64,000 nucleotides of DNA from Aliishimia sp039978895 (lineage in GTDB: Bacteria > Pseudomonadota > Alphaproteobacteria > Rhodobacterales > Rhodobacteraceae): assembly GCA_039978895.1 (NCBI GenBank), contig JBDWAL010000025.1:186001-250000 (forward strand), in the 5' to 3' direction. The first letter of the stretch is position 1. Each line of letters begins with the position of its first letter. Shown here in pieces: positions 36,450 through 46,515 of the stretch. The position numbers and the translations under genes were made by a program. The notes below the pieces were generated by a model, which had not been told where the DNA came from, ran no database searches, and saw only the letters and a program-made list of their open reading frames with translations.

Positions 36450-37529
36450 ATGGCAACGGCAGATCTTTTGACCATGGACAGTAAGAAAAACGCGGACAAA
36501 CAAAAGGCGCTGGATTCAGCTCTGGCTCAAATTGAGCGGCAGTTTGGTAAAGGCTCGATCATGAAGCTCGGCGATGAAAACGCTGTGCAAGATATTGTAG
36601 CCAGCTCGACCGGATCGTTGGGTTTGGACATCGCACTTGGGATTGGCGGCTTGCCAATGGGGCGGATTATCGAAATCTACGGCCCTGAATCCTCGGGGAA
36701 AACCACTCTGACGCTGCATTGCATCGCAGAGCAGCAAAAAAAGGGCGGCGTCTGTGCCTTCGTGGATGCGGAGCACGCTCTAGACCCGCAATACGCTAAA
36801 AAGCTTGGCGTGGACATTGATGAGTTGCTTATTTCGCAGCCCGATACAGGCGAGCAAGCTCTCGAAATTACAGACACCTTGGTGCGGTCAGGCGCCGTAA
36901 ATATGGTCGTCGTCGATTCGGTTGCAGCTTTGACGCCAAAATCTGAACTTGAAGGTGACATGGGTGACAGCTCCGTTGGCGTTCAAGCGCGTTTGATGAG
37001 CCAAGCCATGCGCAAGTTGACAGGCTCGATCAGCCGTTCCAATTGCATGGTAATCTTCATCAACCAAATCAGAATGAAAATCGGTGTTATGTTTGGTTCG
37101 CCTGAAACTACCACCGGCGGCAATGCACTGAAATTCTACTCTTCGGTTCGCCTTGATATCCGCCGGATTGGCGCGTTGAAGGATCGTGACGAAATTGTCG
37201 GCAACGCGACGCGGGTCAAAGTCGTGAAAAACAAAGTGGCGCCACCGTTCAAGCAAGTTGAATTCGACATCATGTATGGCGAAGGCATCTCGAAAATGGG
37301 CGAGTTGCTTGATCTGGGCGTGAAGGCCGGGATCGTGGATAAATCTGGATCTTGGTTCTCTTACGGTGATGAGCGGATCGGGCAAGGACGGGAAAATGCC
37401 AAAACCTTCCTGAAAGACAACGCACATATGGCGTTGGATATCGAAGACAAAATCCGTGGCGCGCATGGGTTGGATTTCGATATGCCGGAAATCGAAAAGA
37501 AGGCCGATGACGATATTCTGGAAGACTAA
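36450..37529 (+). CDS. recA: Recombinase RecA
   Basis: Strand-exchange ATPase and SOS co-protease. 359 residues. Walker A is EIYGPESSGKTTLTLH; MVVVDSVAALTPKSELEGDM is the Walker B region; loop regions NCMVIFINQIRMKIGVMFG are present; the C-terminus is acidic. ATG 36450 follows AAGAAGGGA. An exact SOS box lies upstream and a hairpin terminator downstream, so it is a single-gene unit. Confidence 0.98.
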   Translation: MATADLLTMDSKKNADKQKALDSALAQIERQFGKGSIMKLGDENAVQDIVASSTGSLGLDIALGIGGLPMGRIIEIYGPESSGKTTLTLHCIAEQQKKGGVCAFVDAEHALDPQYAKKLGVDIDELLISQPDTGEQALEITDTLVRSGAVNMVVVDSVAALTPKSELEGDMGDSSVGVQARLMSQAMRKLTGSISRSNCMVIFINQIRMKIGVMFGSPETTTGGNALKFYSSVRLDIRRIGALKDRDEIVGNATRVKVVKNKVAPPFKQVEFDIMYGEGISKMGELLDLGVKAGIVDKSGSWFSYGDERIGQGRENAKTFLKDNAHMALDIEDKIRGAHGLDFDMPEIEKKADDDILED

Positions 37530-37552
37530 ATCCAGACACGAATGAAGATGAC

Positions 37553-37576
37553 AGGGCTGCCCACGGGTGGCCCTTT
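37553..37576 (+). terminator. Probable terminator after recA
   Basis: AGGGCTGCC pairs with GGTGGCCCT (nine pairs, two of them G-U) around a CACG loop, followed by TTT. It is 24 bases after the recA stop. Confidence 0.5.
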
Positions 37577-37646
37577 GTCGTTTGGTCCTGTGGACAGTTT
37601 GTAAGACGGGGGCTATGTCGAAAGTGTTGACACTTTTGCCCGGGAT

Positions 37647-40307
37647 ATGACGACAATGGCCACGCTGAACGACATCCGCAGCACGTTTCTGAATTACTTT
37701 GAAAAACAAGGTCATGCGATTGTGCCATCCAGCCCGCTGGTGCCGCGCAACGATCCGACCTTGATGTTTGCAAATTCCGGAATGGTGCAGTTCAAAAACC
37801 TATTCACAGGCTTAGAGACACGCGACTACCAACGCGCGACGTCGTCTCAGAAATGTGTGCGGGCGGGGGGTAAACACAACGATCTTGACAATGTGGGCTA
37901 CACAGCGCGCCACCATACGTTCTTCGAAATGTTGGGAAATTTCAGCTTTGGGGACTATTTCAAAGAAGACGCCATTGCGTTTGCATTCAATTTGATCACC
38001 GGCGAATTTGGTATCCCGAAGGACAAGCTGTATGTCACGGTTTACCACACTGATGATGAAGCTGCCCAGATTTGGCAGAAGGTTGGTATCCCACAAGACC
38101 GGATCATCCGCATCGCCACATCGGACAATTTCTGGCAGATGGGGCCAACTGGGCCTTGCGGTCCTTGCACCGAAATTTTCTACGATCATGGCGAGCACAT
38201 TTGGGGTGGTCCTCCCGGCTCCCCAGAGGAAGACGGTGACCGGTTCATCGAAATCTGGAACATCGTTTTCATGCAGAACGAGCAGTTCGAGGACGGCTCC
38301 ATGAAGGCGCTGGATATGCAATCCATCGACACCGGCATGGGATTAGAGCGGATTGGTGCCTTGCTGCAGGGCAGTCACGACAACTACGACACGGACACGA
38401 TGAAGGCGCTGATCGAAGCTTCCGCGCATGCAACCGGCGTGGACCCTTTCGGAGATCAAAATGTGCATCACCGCGTCATTGCGGACCATTTGCGCTCAAC
38501 GTCGTTTCTGATTGCTGATGGTATCATGCCGTCAAATGAAGGACGCGGCTATGTGTTGCGCCGGATTATGCGTCGGGCGATGCGGCACGCGCATTTGCTT
38601 GGGGCATCCGACCCGGTCATGTATCGTTTGGTGCCTGCCTTGGTGCAACAAATGGGCGCGGCATATCCTGAGTTGGGACAAGCCCAACCGTTGATAACCG
38701 AGACTTTGGAACAAGAAGAAACGCGTTTCAAACAGACATTGGACCGGGGTCTGCGCCTGCTTGAAGACGAAGTGGCTGGCCTTGATGAAGGGCAAAACAT
38801 GTCCGGGGCGGCGGCGTTTAAGCTTTATGACACTTACGGTTTCCCGCTTGATCTGACGCAAGACGCCTTGCGCGAAAAAGGTTTGGCCGTTGATACAGAT
38901 GGCTTTGACACGGCCATGGCCGAGCAAAAAGCGAAAGCTCGCGCGGCATGGTCTGGGTCCGGTGAAGCGACAGATGCGGCCGTATGGTTTGATGTGGCCG
39001 ATACTGATGGAACCACCGATTTTCTAGGCTACGATACAGAAACCGCCGAAGGGCAGATCGTTGCTTTGATTAAAGACGGTGTGGTCGTTGATACTGTGTC
39101 CAAGGGGGACACGGTGCGAATCGCATTAAACCAAACACCATTTTACGCTGAAAGCGGTGGGCAAGTTGGCGACACGGGCGTGATCCGAACTGATACCGCT
39201 GAGGCACGTGTGACCAGCACACAGAAAACAGCAGATGTGTTCATTCATATCGCGGAAGTCGTAAAAGGAAGCCTTTCCAAGGGGGAAGGGGCGTCTCTTA
39301 ATGTTGATCCCGCCCGCAGAACTGCCATTCGGGCCAATCACTCAGCAACTCACTTGCTGCACGAAGCTCTGCGCAATGCGCTTGGCGAACATGTCTCGCA
39401 GCGCGGGTCTTTGAATGCTGAAGATCGTCTACGCTTCGATTTCTCGCACTCCAAAGCGATGAACGCGGAGGAATTGACGCGGGTCGAGGCCGAAGTGAAT
39501 ACATATATCCGCCAGAACTCTGCGGTTGAAACCCGGATCATGACGCCGGACGATGCCCGCGCTTTGGGCGCGCAGGCGTTGTTTGGGGAAAAGTATGGCG
39601 ATGAAGTCCGCGTGGTCTCTATGGGGCAGGCCCAGACGGGCAAGGGCAGCGACGGCATGACCTATTCGCTGGAATTGTGCGGCGGCACGCATGTGCGACA
39701 CACGGGCGATATTGGTGCGTTTGTGATGCTCGGCGACTCGGCTTCAAGTTCTGGGGTGCGCCGTATCGAGGCGTTGACCGGACAATTCGCGCTGGATCAT
39801 TTGCGCAATCAAGATCAACTGTTGGCGGCAACGGCGCTGGAGCTGAAATCACCAGCCGCTGATGTGCCAACGCGGGTGAAAGCTTTGTTGGACGAGCGCA
39901 AAAAACTAGAGAATGAGGTCGCGCAGCTGCGCCGTGATTTGGCGATGGGCGGCGGAGGAAATTCCAACGACGAGATAAAAGAAATCAATGGCTTGAAGTT
40001 TGTTGCTAAAGTGCTTCAAGGCGTGACAGGCAAAGATCTGCCCCCGCTGATTGATGATTATAAGTCGCAAATCGGCTCTGGCGCAGTTTTGCTGATCGCT
40101 GATGGCGGGGATAAAGTGGCTGTTGCTGCGGGTGTAACTGCTGACGCAGTTGTCAACGTAAGCGCGGTTGACCTTGTGAAAGTTGTCGTCGCAGAATTGG
40201 GCGGCAAAGGTGGCGGTGGTCGTCCGGATATGGCGCAAGGTGGGGCCAAGGATGCGGCCAACGCCGAAGCTGCGATTAAAGCGGCAGAAGCTATATTGGA
40301 AGGATAG
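37647..40307 (+). CDS. alaS: Alanyl-tRNA synthetase
   Basis: Charges tRNA-Ala. 886 residues. Class II motifs: NDPTLMFANSGMVQFKN and HHTFFEMLGNFSFGDYFK. The editing domain has the zinc ligands HSATHLLHEAL and CGGTHVRHTGDIG. The C-Ala region is Gly-rich (GGKGGGGRPDMAQGG). A second in-frame ATG lies three codons in. A DUF1330 gene starts four bases after the stop. Confidence 0.97.
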   Translation: MTTMATLNDIRSTFLNYFEKQGHAIVPSSPLVPRNDPTLMFANSGMVQFKNLFTGLETRDYQRATSSQKCVRAGGKHNDLDNVGYTARHHTFFEMLGNFSFGDYFKEDAIAFAFNLITGEFGIPKDKLYVTVYHTDDEAAQIWQKVGIPQDRIIRIATSDNFWQMGPTGPCGPCTEIFYDHGEHIWGGPPGSPEEDGDRFIEIWNIVFMQNEQFEDGSMKALDMQSIDTGMGLERIGALLQGSHDNYDTDTMKALIEASAHATGVDPFGDQNVHHRVIADHLRSTSFLIADGIMPSNEGRGYVLRRIMRRAMRHAHLLGASDPVMYRLVPALVQQMGAAYPELGQAQPLITETLEQEETRFKQTLDRGLRLLEDEVAGLDEGQNMSGAAAFKLYDTYGFPLDLTQDALREKGLAVDTDGFDTAMAEQKAKARAAWSGSGEATDAAVWFDVADTDGTTDFLGYDTETAEGQIVALIKDGVVVDTVSKGDTVRIALNQTPFYAESGGQVGDTGVIRTDTAEARVTSTQKTADVFIHIAEVVKGSLSKGEGASLNVDPARRTAIRANHSATHLLHEALRNALGEHVSQRGSLNAEDRLRFDFSHSKAMNAEELTRVEAEVNTYIRQNSAVETRIMTPDDARALGAQALFGEKYGDEVRVVSMGQAQTGKGSDGMTYSLELCGGTHVRHTGDIGAFVMLGDSASSSGVRRIEALTGQFALDHLRNQDQLLAATALELKSPAADVPTRVKALLDERKKLENEVAQLRRDLAMGGGGNSNDEIKEINGLKFVAKVLQGVTGKDLPPLIDDYKSQIGSGAVLLIADGGDKVAVAAGVTADAVVNVSAVDLVKVVVAELGGKGGGGRPDMAQGGAKDAANAEAAIKAAEAILEG

Positions 40308-40310
40308 AAA

Positions 40311-40598
40311 ATGGGTGCTCTTTGGATCGCGCATGTGACGGTTACGGATCCGGAATCATACGCAAAATATGCTGAATTAGCGGGGCCAGCGATTGCCAAG
40401 CATGACGGCGTTTTTGTCGCGCGTGGCGGCCGTTTTGTGCAGCTTGAAGGGCAAGAACGCCCGCGTAATGTTGTGGCTAAGTTCCCATCATTGGAACGCG
40501 CTGTTGAATGCTACAACTCGAGCGAATACCAACAGGCGCTAAGCCATGCACGCGACGCGTCTGAACGCGAATTGATGGTCGTAGAGATCAGCGAGTAG
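40311..40598 (+). CDS. DUF1330 family protein
   Basis: 95 residues with the ferredoxin-like alpha/beta dimer fold of DUF1330: WIAHVTVTDPESYAKYA, GRFVQLEGQERPRNVVAKFP and EYQQALSHARDASERE. The family has no assigned reaction. It follows alaS by four bases and precedes the enoyl-CoA hydratase gene, so the three may be co-transcribed. Confidence 0.85.
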   Translation: MGALWIAHVTVTDPESYAKYAELAGPAIAKHDGVFVARGGRFVQLEGQERPRNVVAKFPSLERAVECYNSSEYQQALSHARDASERELMVVEISE

Positions 40599-40650
40599 CT
40601 TGCCAAACCTCCCTGTGTGCGGGCATGATCCGCGCGCGGGAGGACGCGAC

Positions 40651-41427
40651 ATGAACCAAACATTGAGCCAAGGCCATCTGGTTGAGACAATCACAGATGG
40701 CGTGCTGACGATCCAATTGGGCGCAGCGCCTGCACATCCGTTGTCACTGGGCATGATCCGCGCGCTTCAAGCCTCGTTGGACAACGCTGCGGGCAATTCG
40801 GACGTGCGGATGGTGGTTGTGCACGGCGCGGGGCGCATCTTTTGCGCGGGGCATGATCTCAAGGAAATTAAACGACATCGCCAAGATCCGGATGACGGGC
40901 GGGCCTATATCGAAGTGCTATTCAAAGAGTGCAGTGATATGATGCTGACGCTTGCGCGCTTGCCACAACCGACAATGGCAATTGTCGAAGGCGTCGCCTC
41001 CGCCGGTGGTCTTCAGTTGATGAGTTCGTGTGATCTGGTGTTTGTCTCAGAAGACGCCAAATTTTGTCTGCCGGGCGTGAACAATGGTGGGTTCTGCTCA
41101 ACGCCTGCGGTGGCTGTCGGGCGCAAAGTTCCACGCAACCAAGTGCTCGAATTAGGCCTCTCTGGAGAGATGTTTGATGCGGATTGGGGGCTGCGAACTG
41201 GGCTTGTTACTCGTGTGCACGCGCAAGACGCGTTGTTGGAAAAAGCCATGGCCTTTGCCAACACGCTTGCTGCGCGATATGCACCATCGATCACTTCGGG
41301 AAAAGCTATGTTATACAAGCAGTTAGAGCTGCCTTTAGAACAAGCTTATACCGAAGCAACGGTGGCCATGATCGAACATTTCATGGATCCACACCGGATC
41401 GAAGCGGAAAAAAAATCCCGCTTTTAA
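40651..41427 (+). CDS. Enoyl-CoA hydratase/isomerase-family protein
   Basis: 258 residues from ATG 40651, preceded by GGGAGGA; the frame is open to 40600 but the extra residues do not fit. Crotonase-fold motifs: the oxyanion-hole stretch GRIFCAGHDLKEI and IVEGVASAGGLQLMSSCDLV. The catalytic Glu positions of true hydratases are not obvious (CLPGVNNGGFCSTPAVA), resembling the ECHDC3-like subgroup. The stop overlaps the typA stop by four bases, convergent. Confidence 0.85.
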   Translation: MNQTLSQGHLVETITDGVLTIQLGAAPAHPLSLGMIRALQASLDNAAGNSDVRMVVVHGAGRIFCAGHDLKEIKRHRQDPDDGRAYIEVLFKECSDMMLTLARLPQPTMAIVEGVASAGGLQLMSSCDLVFVSEDAKFCLPGVNNGGFCSTPAVAVGRKVPRNQVLELGLSGEMFDADWGLRTGLVTRVHAQDALLEKAMAFANTLAARYAPSITSGKAMLYKQLELPLEQAYTEATVAMIEHFMDPHRIEAEKKSRF

Positions 41428-43241
41428 GCTGTTTTTGAACGCCGCTTACGCTCATGTGGGTCCAGATAGCGTTTGCGCAACCGGATCGAATTGGGCGTAA
41501 CTTCAACCAACTCATCGTCATTGATATAAGCGATGGCTTCTTCCAGCGACAAGGTGATCGGTGTGGTTAAACGCACAGCGTCATCTGTTCCCGAGGCACG
41601 CACGTTGGTCAGTTTCTTGCCCTTGAGCGGGTTCACTTCAAGGTCATTGTTACGGCTGTGTTGGCCGATGATCATGCCGGTGTAAACCTGCGCCTGCGCG
41701 CCGATAAACATGCTGCCACGATCTTCGAGGTTCCACAGAGCAAAAGCAACGGACACACCGTTTTCCATTGAAATCAACACACCTGAGCGACGGCCAGGGA
41801 TTGCGCCCTTGTAGGGAGACCAGCTGTGGAACACGCGGTTGAGAACACCGGTGCCGCGTGTGTCAGTCAAAAATTCGCCATGATACCCGATCAAGCCGCG
41901 CGATGGGACATGCGCGATGATGCGGGTCTTGCCAGCGCCAGCAGGGCGCATTTCGGCCAGTTCGCCACGTCTTGCGCCTGTGAGTTTTTCGATCACCGCG
42001 CCCGAGTATTCATCATCCACGTCGATTGTGGCTTCTTCAATAGGTTCAACGCGTTGGCCGTCAACTTCCTTCATGATGACCTGCGGGCGAGAGATCGAAA
42101 GTTCGAATCCTTCGCGGCGCATGTTTTCGATCAAAACGCCCATTTGCAATTCGCCGCGGCCAGAGACCTCAAACGCGTCGCCGCCGGGTGTGTCATCAAT
42201 GCGGATCGCCACGTTGCTTTCGGCTTCTTTGTGCAAACGTTCGCGGATGACTCGCGACTGCACTTTTTTGCCTTCGCGTCCAGCCAAGGGGCTGTCGTTG
42301 ATTCCAAAGGTTACGGTGATCGTTGGCGGGTCAATTGGTTGGGCATCAAGGGCTGTATCCACGGCGAGGGCGCAGATCGTGTCGGCCACTGTTGCCTTGG
42401 ACATACCCGCGATAGAGACGATATCACCGGCTGTGGCTTCATCGATATCTTGGGCTGCAAGTCCCCGAAATGCTTGGATTTTTGTGACGCGGAACTGTTC
42501 GATTTTTTGGCCAATGCGGGACAAAGCTTGTACCGTTGCGCCGACTTTGAGCTTACCACTTTCGACGCGACCTGTCAGAACGCGACCCACAAACGGGTCT
42601 GATCCCAATGTCGTGGCGAGCATGCTGAAATCTTCATCTTCGCGTGCGATTTGACGTGGTGCAGGAACGTGATTTACCACGAGATCAAGCAGCGCGTGCA
42701 AGTCTTTGCGGGGGCCATCCAATTCATGATCGGCCCATCCGTTACGTCCGGAGGCATACATGTGGGGGAAGTCGAGTTGATCGTCATTGGCGTCAAGAGA
42801 GGCGAACAAATCGAAGCATTCGTTCAGCGCGCGGTCTGGTTCGGCGTCTGGTTTGTCGACTTTGTTCAGAACCACAATTGGGCGCAAACCTAGTGCAAGT
42901 GCTTTAGATGTAACGAATTTTGTTTGCGGCATCGGGCCTTCTGCGGCGTCTACAAGCAAAACGACTCCGTCGACCATAGACAGAATCCGTTCAACTTCGC
43001 CGCCAAAATCTGCGTGACCGGGCGTGTCTACGATGTTGATGCGGGTGGATTTCCACTCAACGGATGTGGGCTTGGCGAAGATGGTAATTCCGCGTTCGCG
43101 TTCTAGGTCATTGGAATCCATGGCTCTTTCGGCCACAGCTTGATTTGCGCGGAAGGCTCCGGATTGCTTGAGAAGCTCATCCACCAGCGTGGTTTTGCCG
43201 TGGTCCACGTGTGCGATGATGGCAATATTTCTCAGATCCAT
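41424..43241 (-). CDS. typA: Ribosome-associated GTPase TypA/BipA
   Basis: Translational GTPase of 605 residues that acts on ribosome assembly and stress or cold adaptation. G1 is AHVDHGKTTLVDELL, G3 is DTPGHADFGGEV, and G4 is VLNKVDKPDA. EF-G-like domains follow, then the BipA-specific C-terminal domain (MENGVSVAFALWNLEDRG). Normal length. Confidence 0.96.
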   Translation of the reverse strand: MDLRNIAIIAHVDHGKTTLVDELLKQSGAFRANQAVAERAMDSNDLERERGITIFAKPTSVEWKSTRINIVDTPGHADFGGEVERILSMVDGVVLLVDAAEGPMPQTKFVTSKALALGLRPIVVLNKVDKPDAEPDRALNECFDLFASLDANDDQLDFPHMYASGRNGWADHELDGPRKDLHALLDLVVNHVPAPRQIAREDEDFSMLATTLGSDPFVGRVLTGRVESGKLKVGATVQALSRIGQKIEQFRVTKIQAFRGLAAQDIDEATAGDIVSIAGMSKATVADTICALAVDTALDAQPIDPPTITVTFGINDSPLAGREGKKVQSRVIRERLHKEAESNVAIRIDDTPGGDAFEVSGRGELQMGVLIENMRREGFELSISRPQVIMKEVDGQRVEPIEEATIDVDDEYSGAVIEKLTGARRGELAEMRPAGAGKTRIIAHVPSRGLIGYHGEFLTDTRGTGVLNRVFHSWSPYKGAIPGRRSGVLISMENGVSVAFALWNLEDRGSMFIGAQAQVYTGMIIGQHSRNNDLEVNPLKGKKLTNVRASGTDDAVRLTTPITLSLEEAIAYINDDELVEVTPNSIRLRKRYLDPHERKRRSKTA

Positions 43242-43538
43242 GAAGTGCGTCCTTTACTGTTGGCGCGGCCATAACGCGGGCTGCGGCAAAAGGCGAGGGG
43301 GTGTTTCACATTTGCGCCGGTTTGGCGCACAAGAGAGCAAATAAGGGGTTTGGGCCACAGTTTTTGCCCTCAGCGAGGGGGTGTGGGTCACTCATGGGTT
43401 TTGTGGGTTAAGAAAACCTAAACACAGCGGTGGCTGTTGCATGCAGCACCGTTCGTTGCCCCCCAATGTTGCGTCTGGGGCCAAACACCGTTCGATGGGG
43501 ATAGGATTTGGTGATTGTTTGGCAACGCAAACCAGATT
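43242..43538. other. Intergenic region upstream of typA
   Basis: About 300 bases between the typA start and the 3' end of the SMR gene, both on the reverse strand. The sequence CACCGTTCG occurs twice, 41 bases apart (about 43448 and 43489), in a G/C-rich part. I see no gene; typA promoter elements are probably here. Confidence 0.4.
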
Positions 43539-43874
43539 TTAATGCGCAGCCGTTTTCGAAAACACCTGAATGATGACGATGCCCGCGATGATCAAGCTCA
43601 TGCCAATGACGGCGGCGAGGTCAAGTTTCTGCGCAAAGACCAACCAGCCGATCAGCGCGATCAAAATAATCCCGGCGCCAGACCACAACGCGTACATGAT
43701 TCCGACGGGCATGTATTTGAGCGTGAGAGACAGCAAATAGAAGCTGATCGCATAAGCGATGAGGACCAAGACAGAAGGCCAGAATTTAGAGAATTGCTGA
43801 CTGGCATGTAACGCGGAGGTGCCGATGGTTTCCGCAATCACTGCGAAGAAAAGATAGACGTAATGAAGGGGCAT
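43539..43874 (-). CDS. Small multidrug resistance (SMR) family transporter
   Basis: 111 residues, four membrane helices, inner membrane. The membrane-embedded Glu15 (FFAVIAETIGTSAL) corresponds to EmrE Glu14, which couples drug export to protons. GIMYALWSGAGIILIALIGW is the family motif. Only one SMR gene is present, so it likely forms a dual-topology homodimer. Substrates (quaternary ammonium or guanidinium compounds) cannot be told. Confidence 0.92.
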   Translation of the reverse strand: MPLHYVYLFFAVIAETIGTSALHASQQFSKFWPSVLVLIAYAISFYLLSLTLKYMPVGIMYALWSGAGIILIALIGWLVFAQKLDLAAVIGMSLIIAGIVIIQVFSKTAAH

Positions 43875-44203
43875 GGATCGGCTCTTGGTTCAGGTTTGGT
43901 CACTCTGATGTGCAGCGATGAAAAAGAAAAGCTGTTTGAGCCAAGAATTCATGTCACGCGCGATGGATTTAACCCTGACGTCCCGACGATCGCTTGTCGT
44001 TGTGAACGACGGGCCGTTTTGCGACTTTTGGGAGTAAGTTTGTGACTGAGGTGTTCACGAGTTTTCGAGTGTCTCGGGCGGATATCTTGGCCACCTTCAC
44101 GGGCCTCGCTCGCTAGGGTGTGTGGGTTGTTTGGGTTTGGTCAAATGAGGTCATCGCGATGGGACAAGGAGTAACGAGAGGCCGCGGTGTCGCGTGACCT
44201 AGG
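43875..44203. other. Intergenic region without supported genes
   Basis: About 330 bases between the SMR gene start and the end of the glycosyltransferase gene. A forward frame (43863-44045) and a 24-codon GTG frame after GGGAG at about 44041 exist, but neither looks like protein and both lack context. Nothing else is seen. Confidence 0.4.
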
Positions 44204-45106
44204 TCAGGGGAAGGGCGGCGTTTCGGCCCTGTCGTTTAACAGCAGATGTGCGGCGCGCATCCCGGTCTGCGCGTAAGTCAACGCAAGATCATAGTTTTGC
44301 AAAATAGCTGCGTGGCGGGTTTCGTAATCTGACGCGTCTGCCTGAGCGAGTGCGTCTTGCAGGTCTTCAAGTGTGTTGCAGATCATCACCCCCTCGGGGG
44401 CAAACCAACGCTTGATATCGGGAGCGCCCCAATAGATCGGGATCGTGTGGCACAAGCAGCAATCGATGATTTTTTCAGTGAAATAGGACGGTTCTTGCGT
44501 GTTTTCGATCACAACCGAATAGCGAAACGGGGCCAGACCGTCTTCTTTGCGATCAAAGGGGGCATAGCCCCGGCCCATAACCTGCACATCGCTTTGCACG
44601 GCGCGAATTTTGTCGACCAATGCATGGCGCAATCGGTGGCCTTCGTGATCTGTCTTTCCTGATGCAATCAGGGACGCGTTCACGGTCTTTGCGGGGGCTG
44701 TGCGATCTGAGTGCTCTAGGAAGGTGGCGCCCGTGACGAACAGGCGTGCGTTCTTGAACCGATTTAAAGCGATCGGTGAGCGGGTGAGAATGCGGTGAAA
44801 TCTGCGGTGTGAAAACCGGAGCAAAGTCAGGTGCTTGCGATGAATCGAATCTGGTTCTGCGATGAGCAAAGAAACCTTCGCTTTGAGTGAACCCCATCTG
44901 CGCACATGCAAGGAGGTGTTGGGATGCACCAGAATATGGTCGTTTGCGGTCAGATCGCCAACCGTTGTTCCCGTCAGCGGCGCGCCCAAAGGCCAATCCA
45001 AGTCAGCAAGTTTAAGGGCGGACAGCGCACCTTTTGGGCGTAGTTCGTAAGGGACAAGCCCCACATATCCCGAAGGTTTGGGATCGGAATGAGGGGGCTT
45101 GTTCAT
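44204..45106 (-). CDS. Glycosyltransferase family 10 (fucosyltransferase-like)
   Basis: 300 residues. The GT10 nucleotide-sugar motif is clear: ENTQEPSYFTEKIIDCCLCH followed by TIPIYWGAPDIKRWF, about residues 198-232. The N-terminal half is less conserved, ending near SLLIAEPDS. It likely modifies a surface polysaccharide; the sugar could be fucose or another. No other glycan gene is adjacent except the pyruvyltransferase-like gene in the suf operon. Confidence 0.78.
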   Translation of the reverse strand: MNKPPHSDPKPSGYVGLVPYELRPKGALSALKLADLDWPLGAPLTGTTVGDLTANDHILVHPNTSLHVRRWGSLKAKVSLLIAEPDSIHRKHLTLLRFSHRRFHRILTRSPIALNRFKNARLFVTGATFLEHSDRTAPAKTVNASLIASGKTDHEGHRLRHALVDKIRAVQSDVQVMGRGYAPFDRKEDGLAPFRYSVVIENTQEPSYFTEKIIDCCLCHTIPIYWGAPDIKRWFAPEGVMICNTLEDLQDALAQADASDYETRHAAILQNYDLALTYAQTGMRAAHLLLNDRAETPPFP

Positions 45107-45129
45107 AGCTTTTTATAACAATCGCCCGC

Positions 45130-46344
45130 TTAACCAGCCAGCGCTTTGTTTAGGTTGTCTTCGACTTTTTCGAGGAAGCCCATCGTTGTGAGCCAACCTT
45201 GATCAGGTCCGACAAGAAGGGCCAAGTCTTTGGTCATGAAGCCTTTTTCGACAGTGTCCACGACGACTTTTTCGAGGGTATCGGCAAAGGTCATCAGGGC
45301 TTCATTTTCGTCCAGTTTGGCGCGGTGCTTCAGGCCACCTGTCCACGCGTAGATCGAGGCAATAGAATTCGTAGAGGTTTCTTCGCCCTTTTGGTGCTGG
45401 CGGTAGTGACGTGTGACCGTGCCATGCGCGGCTTCAGCTTCAACGATTTTGCCATCGGGCGTCATCAATTGCGAGGTCATCAGGCCAAGTGAGCCAAACC
45501 CTTGCGCCACGGTGTCGGACTGAACGTCGCCATCATAGTTCTTACACGCCCACACAAAGCCGCCATTCCACTTCATCGCACACGCGACCATATCATCGAT
45601 CAGGCGGTGTTCGTATGTGATGCCTTTTTCTTTGTACTGCGCTTCGAACTCTTGCTCGTAGACTTCTTGGAACAGTTCAAGGAAGCGGCCATCATATTGT
45701 TTTAGAATGGTGTTTTTGGTGGACAAATAGCACGGCCAGCCAAGGTTCCAGGCGTAGTTCAGCGACGCACGGGCGAAATCGCGGATCGATTCGTCCAAGT
45801 TGTACATGCCCATAAAGACACCAGCAGCCGGGGCGTCAAACACCTCGCGTTCGTCAACGGTGCCATCTTCGCCGACGAATTTCATCGTCAGTTTGCCGGG
45901 GCCAGAGAACTTCATATCCGTGGCTTTGTATTGATCGCCGAATGCGTGGCGGCCAATTACAATCGGCTGGGTCCAGCCCGGCACAAGGCGCGGCACATTG
46001 GAGCAAATAATCGGTTGGCGGAACACAACGCCGCCAAGGATGTTGCGGATCGTGCCATTTGGCGAGCGCCACATCTGTTTGAGGCCAAATTCTTCGACGC
46101 GCGCTTCGTCCGGGGTAATCGTGGCGCATTTGACTGCAACGCCGACCTCTTTGGTCTTTTCCGCAGAATCGATGGTAATCTGGTCATTCGTTTCATCGCG
46201 GGACTGAATGCTCAGGTCGTAATACAGCAAGTCGATATCGAGATACGGGAGGATCAATTTCTTTTTGATAAAATCCCAAATGATCCGGGTCATTTCATCG
46301 CCGTCCATCTCGACGATGGGGTTTTCCACCTTGATTTTGGTCAT
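45130..46344 (-). CDS. icd: NADP-dependent isocitrate dehydrogenase
   Basis: TCA-cycle enzyme making 2-oxoglutarate and NADPH. 404 residues of the dimeric, eukaryotic-like type common in alphaproteobacteria: VEMDGDEMTRIIWDFIKKKL, SPNGTIRNILGGVVFR, and EAAHGTVTRHYRQHQKGEET. Single gene with its own upstream region of about 170 bases. Confidence 0.96.
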   Translation of the reverse strand: MTKIKVENPIVEMDGDEMTRIIWDFIKKKLILPYLDIDLLYYDLSIQSRDETNDQITIDSAEKTKEVGVAVKCATITPDEARVEEFGLKQMWRSPNGTIRNILGGVVFRQPIICSNVPRLVPGWTQPIVIGRHAFGDQYKATDMKFSGPGKLTMKFVGEDGTVDEREVFDAPAAGVFMGMYNLDESIRDFARASLNYAWNLGWPCYLSTKNTILKQYDGRFLELFQEVYEQEFEAQYKEKGITYEHRLIDDMVACAMKWNGGFVWACKNYDGDVQSDTVAQGFGSLGLMTSQLMTPDGKIVEAEAAHGTVTRHYRQHQKGEETSTNSIASIYAWTGGLKHRAKLDENEALMTFADTLEKVVVDTVEKGFMTKDLALLVGPDQGWLTTMGFLEKVEDNLNKALAG

Positions 46345-46515
46345 CGGGCACGCCTTTGCTATCTGTGGTAGACTTCAATTGGGCGTGGCATAGCGTGAAT
46401 ATGTGCGTGTGGGAAGATGGTATGCAACGGTATACCTAATTTGTCGCGGAGGCGACAAAACAGCGGCCACGTCTATCCCAAGAGGCTGCCCCGTTGGTGC
46501 CGCCCGCTGCCACCG

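Noticed and set aside
43863..44115. Two short forward frames (about 60 and 24 codons) before the glycosyltransferase gene
   Set aside because: The second has a fair ribosome site, but neither has protein character or a neighbour that supports it.
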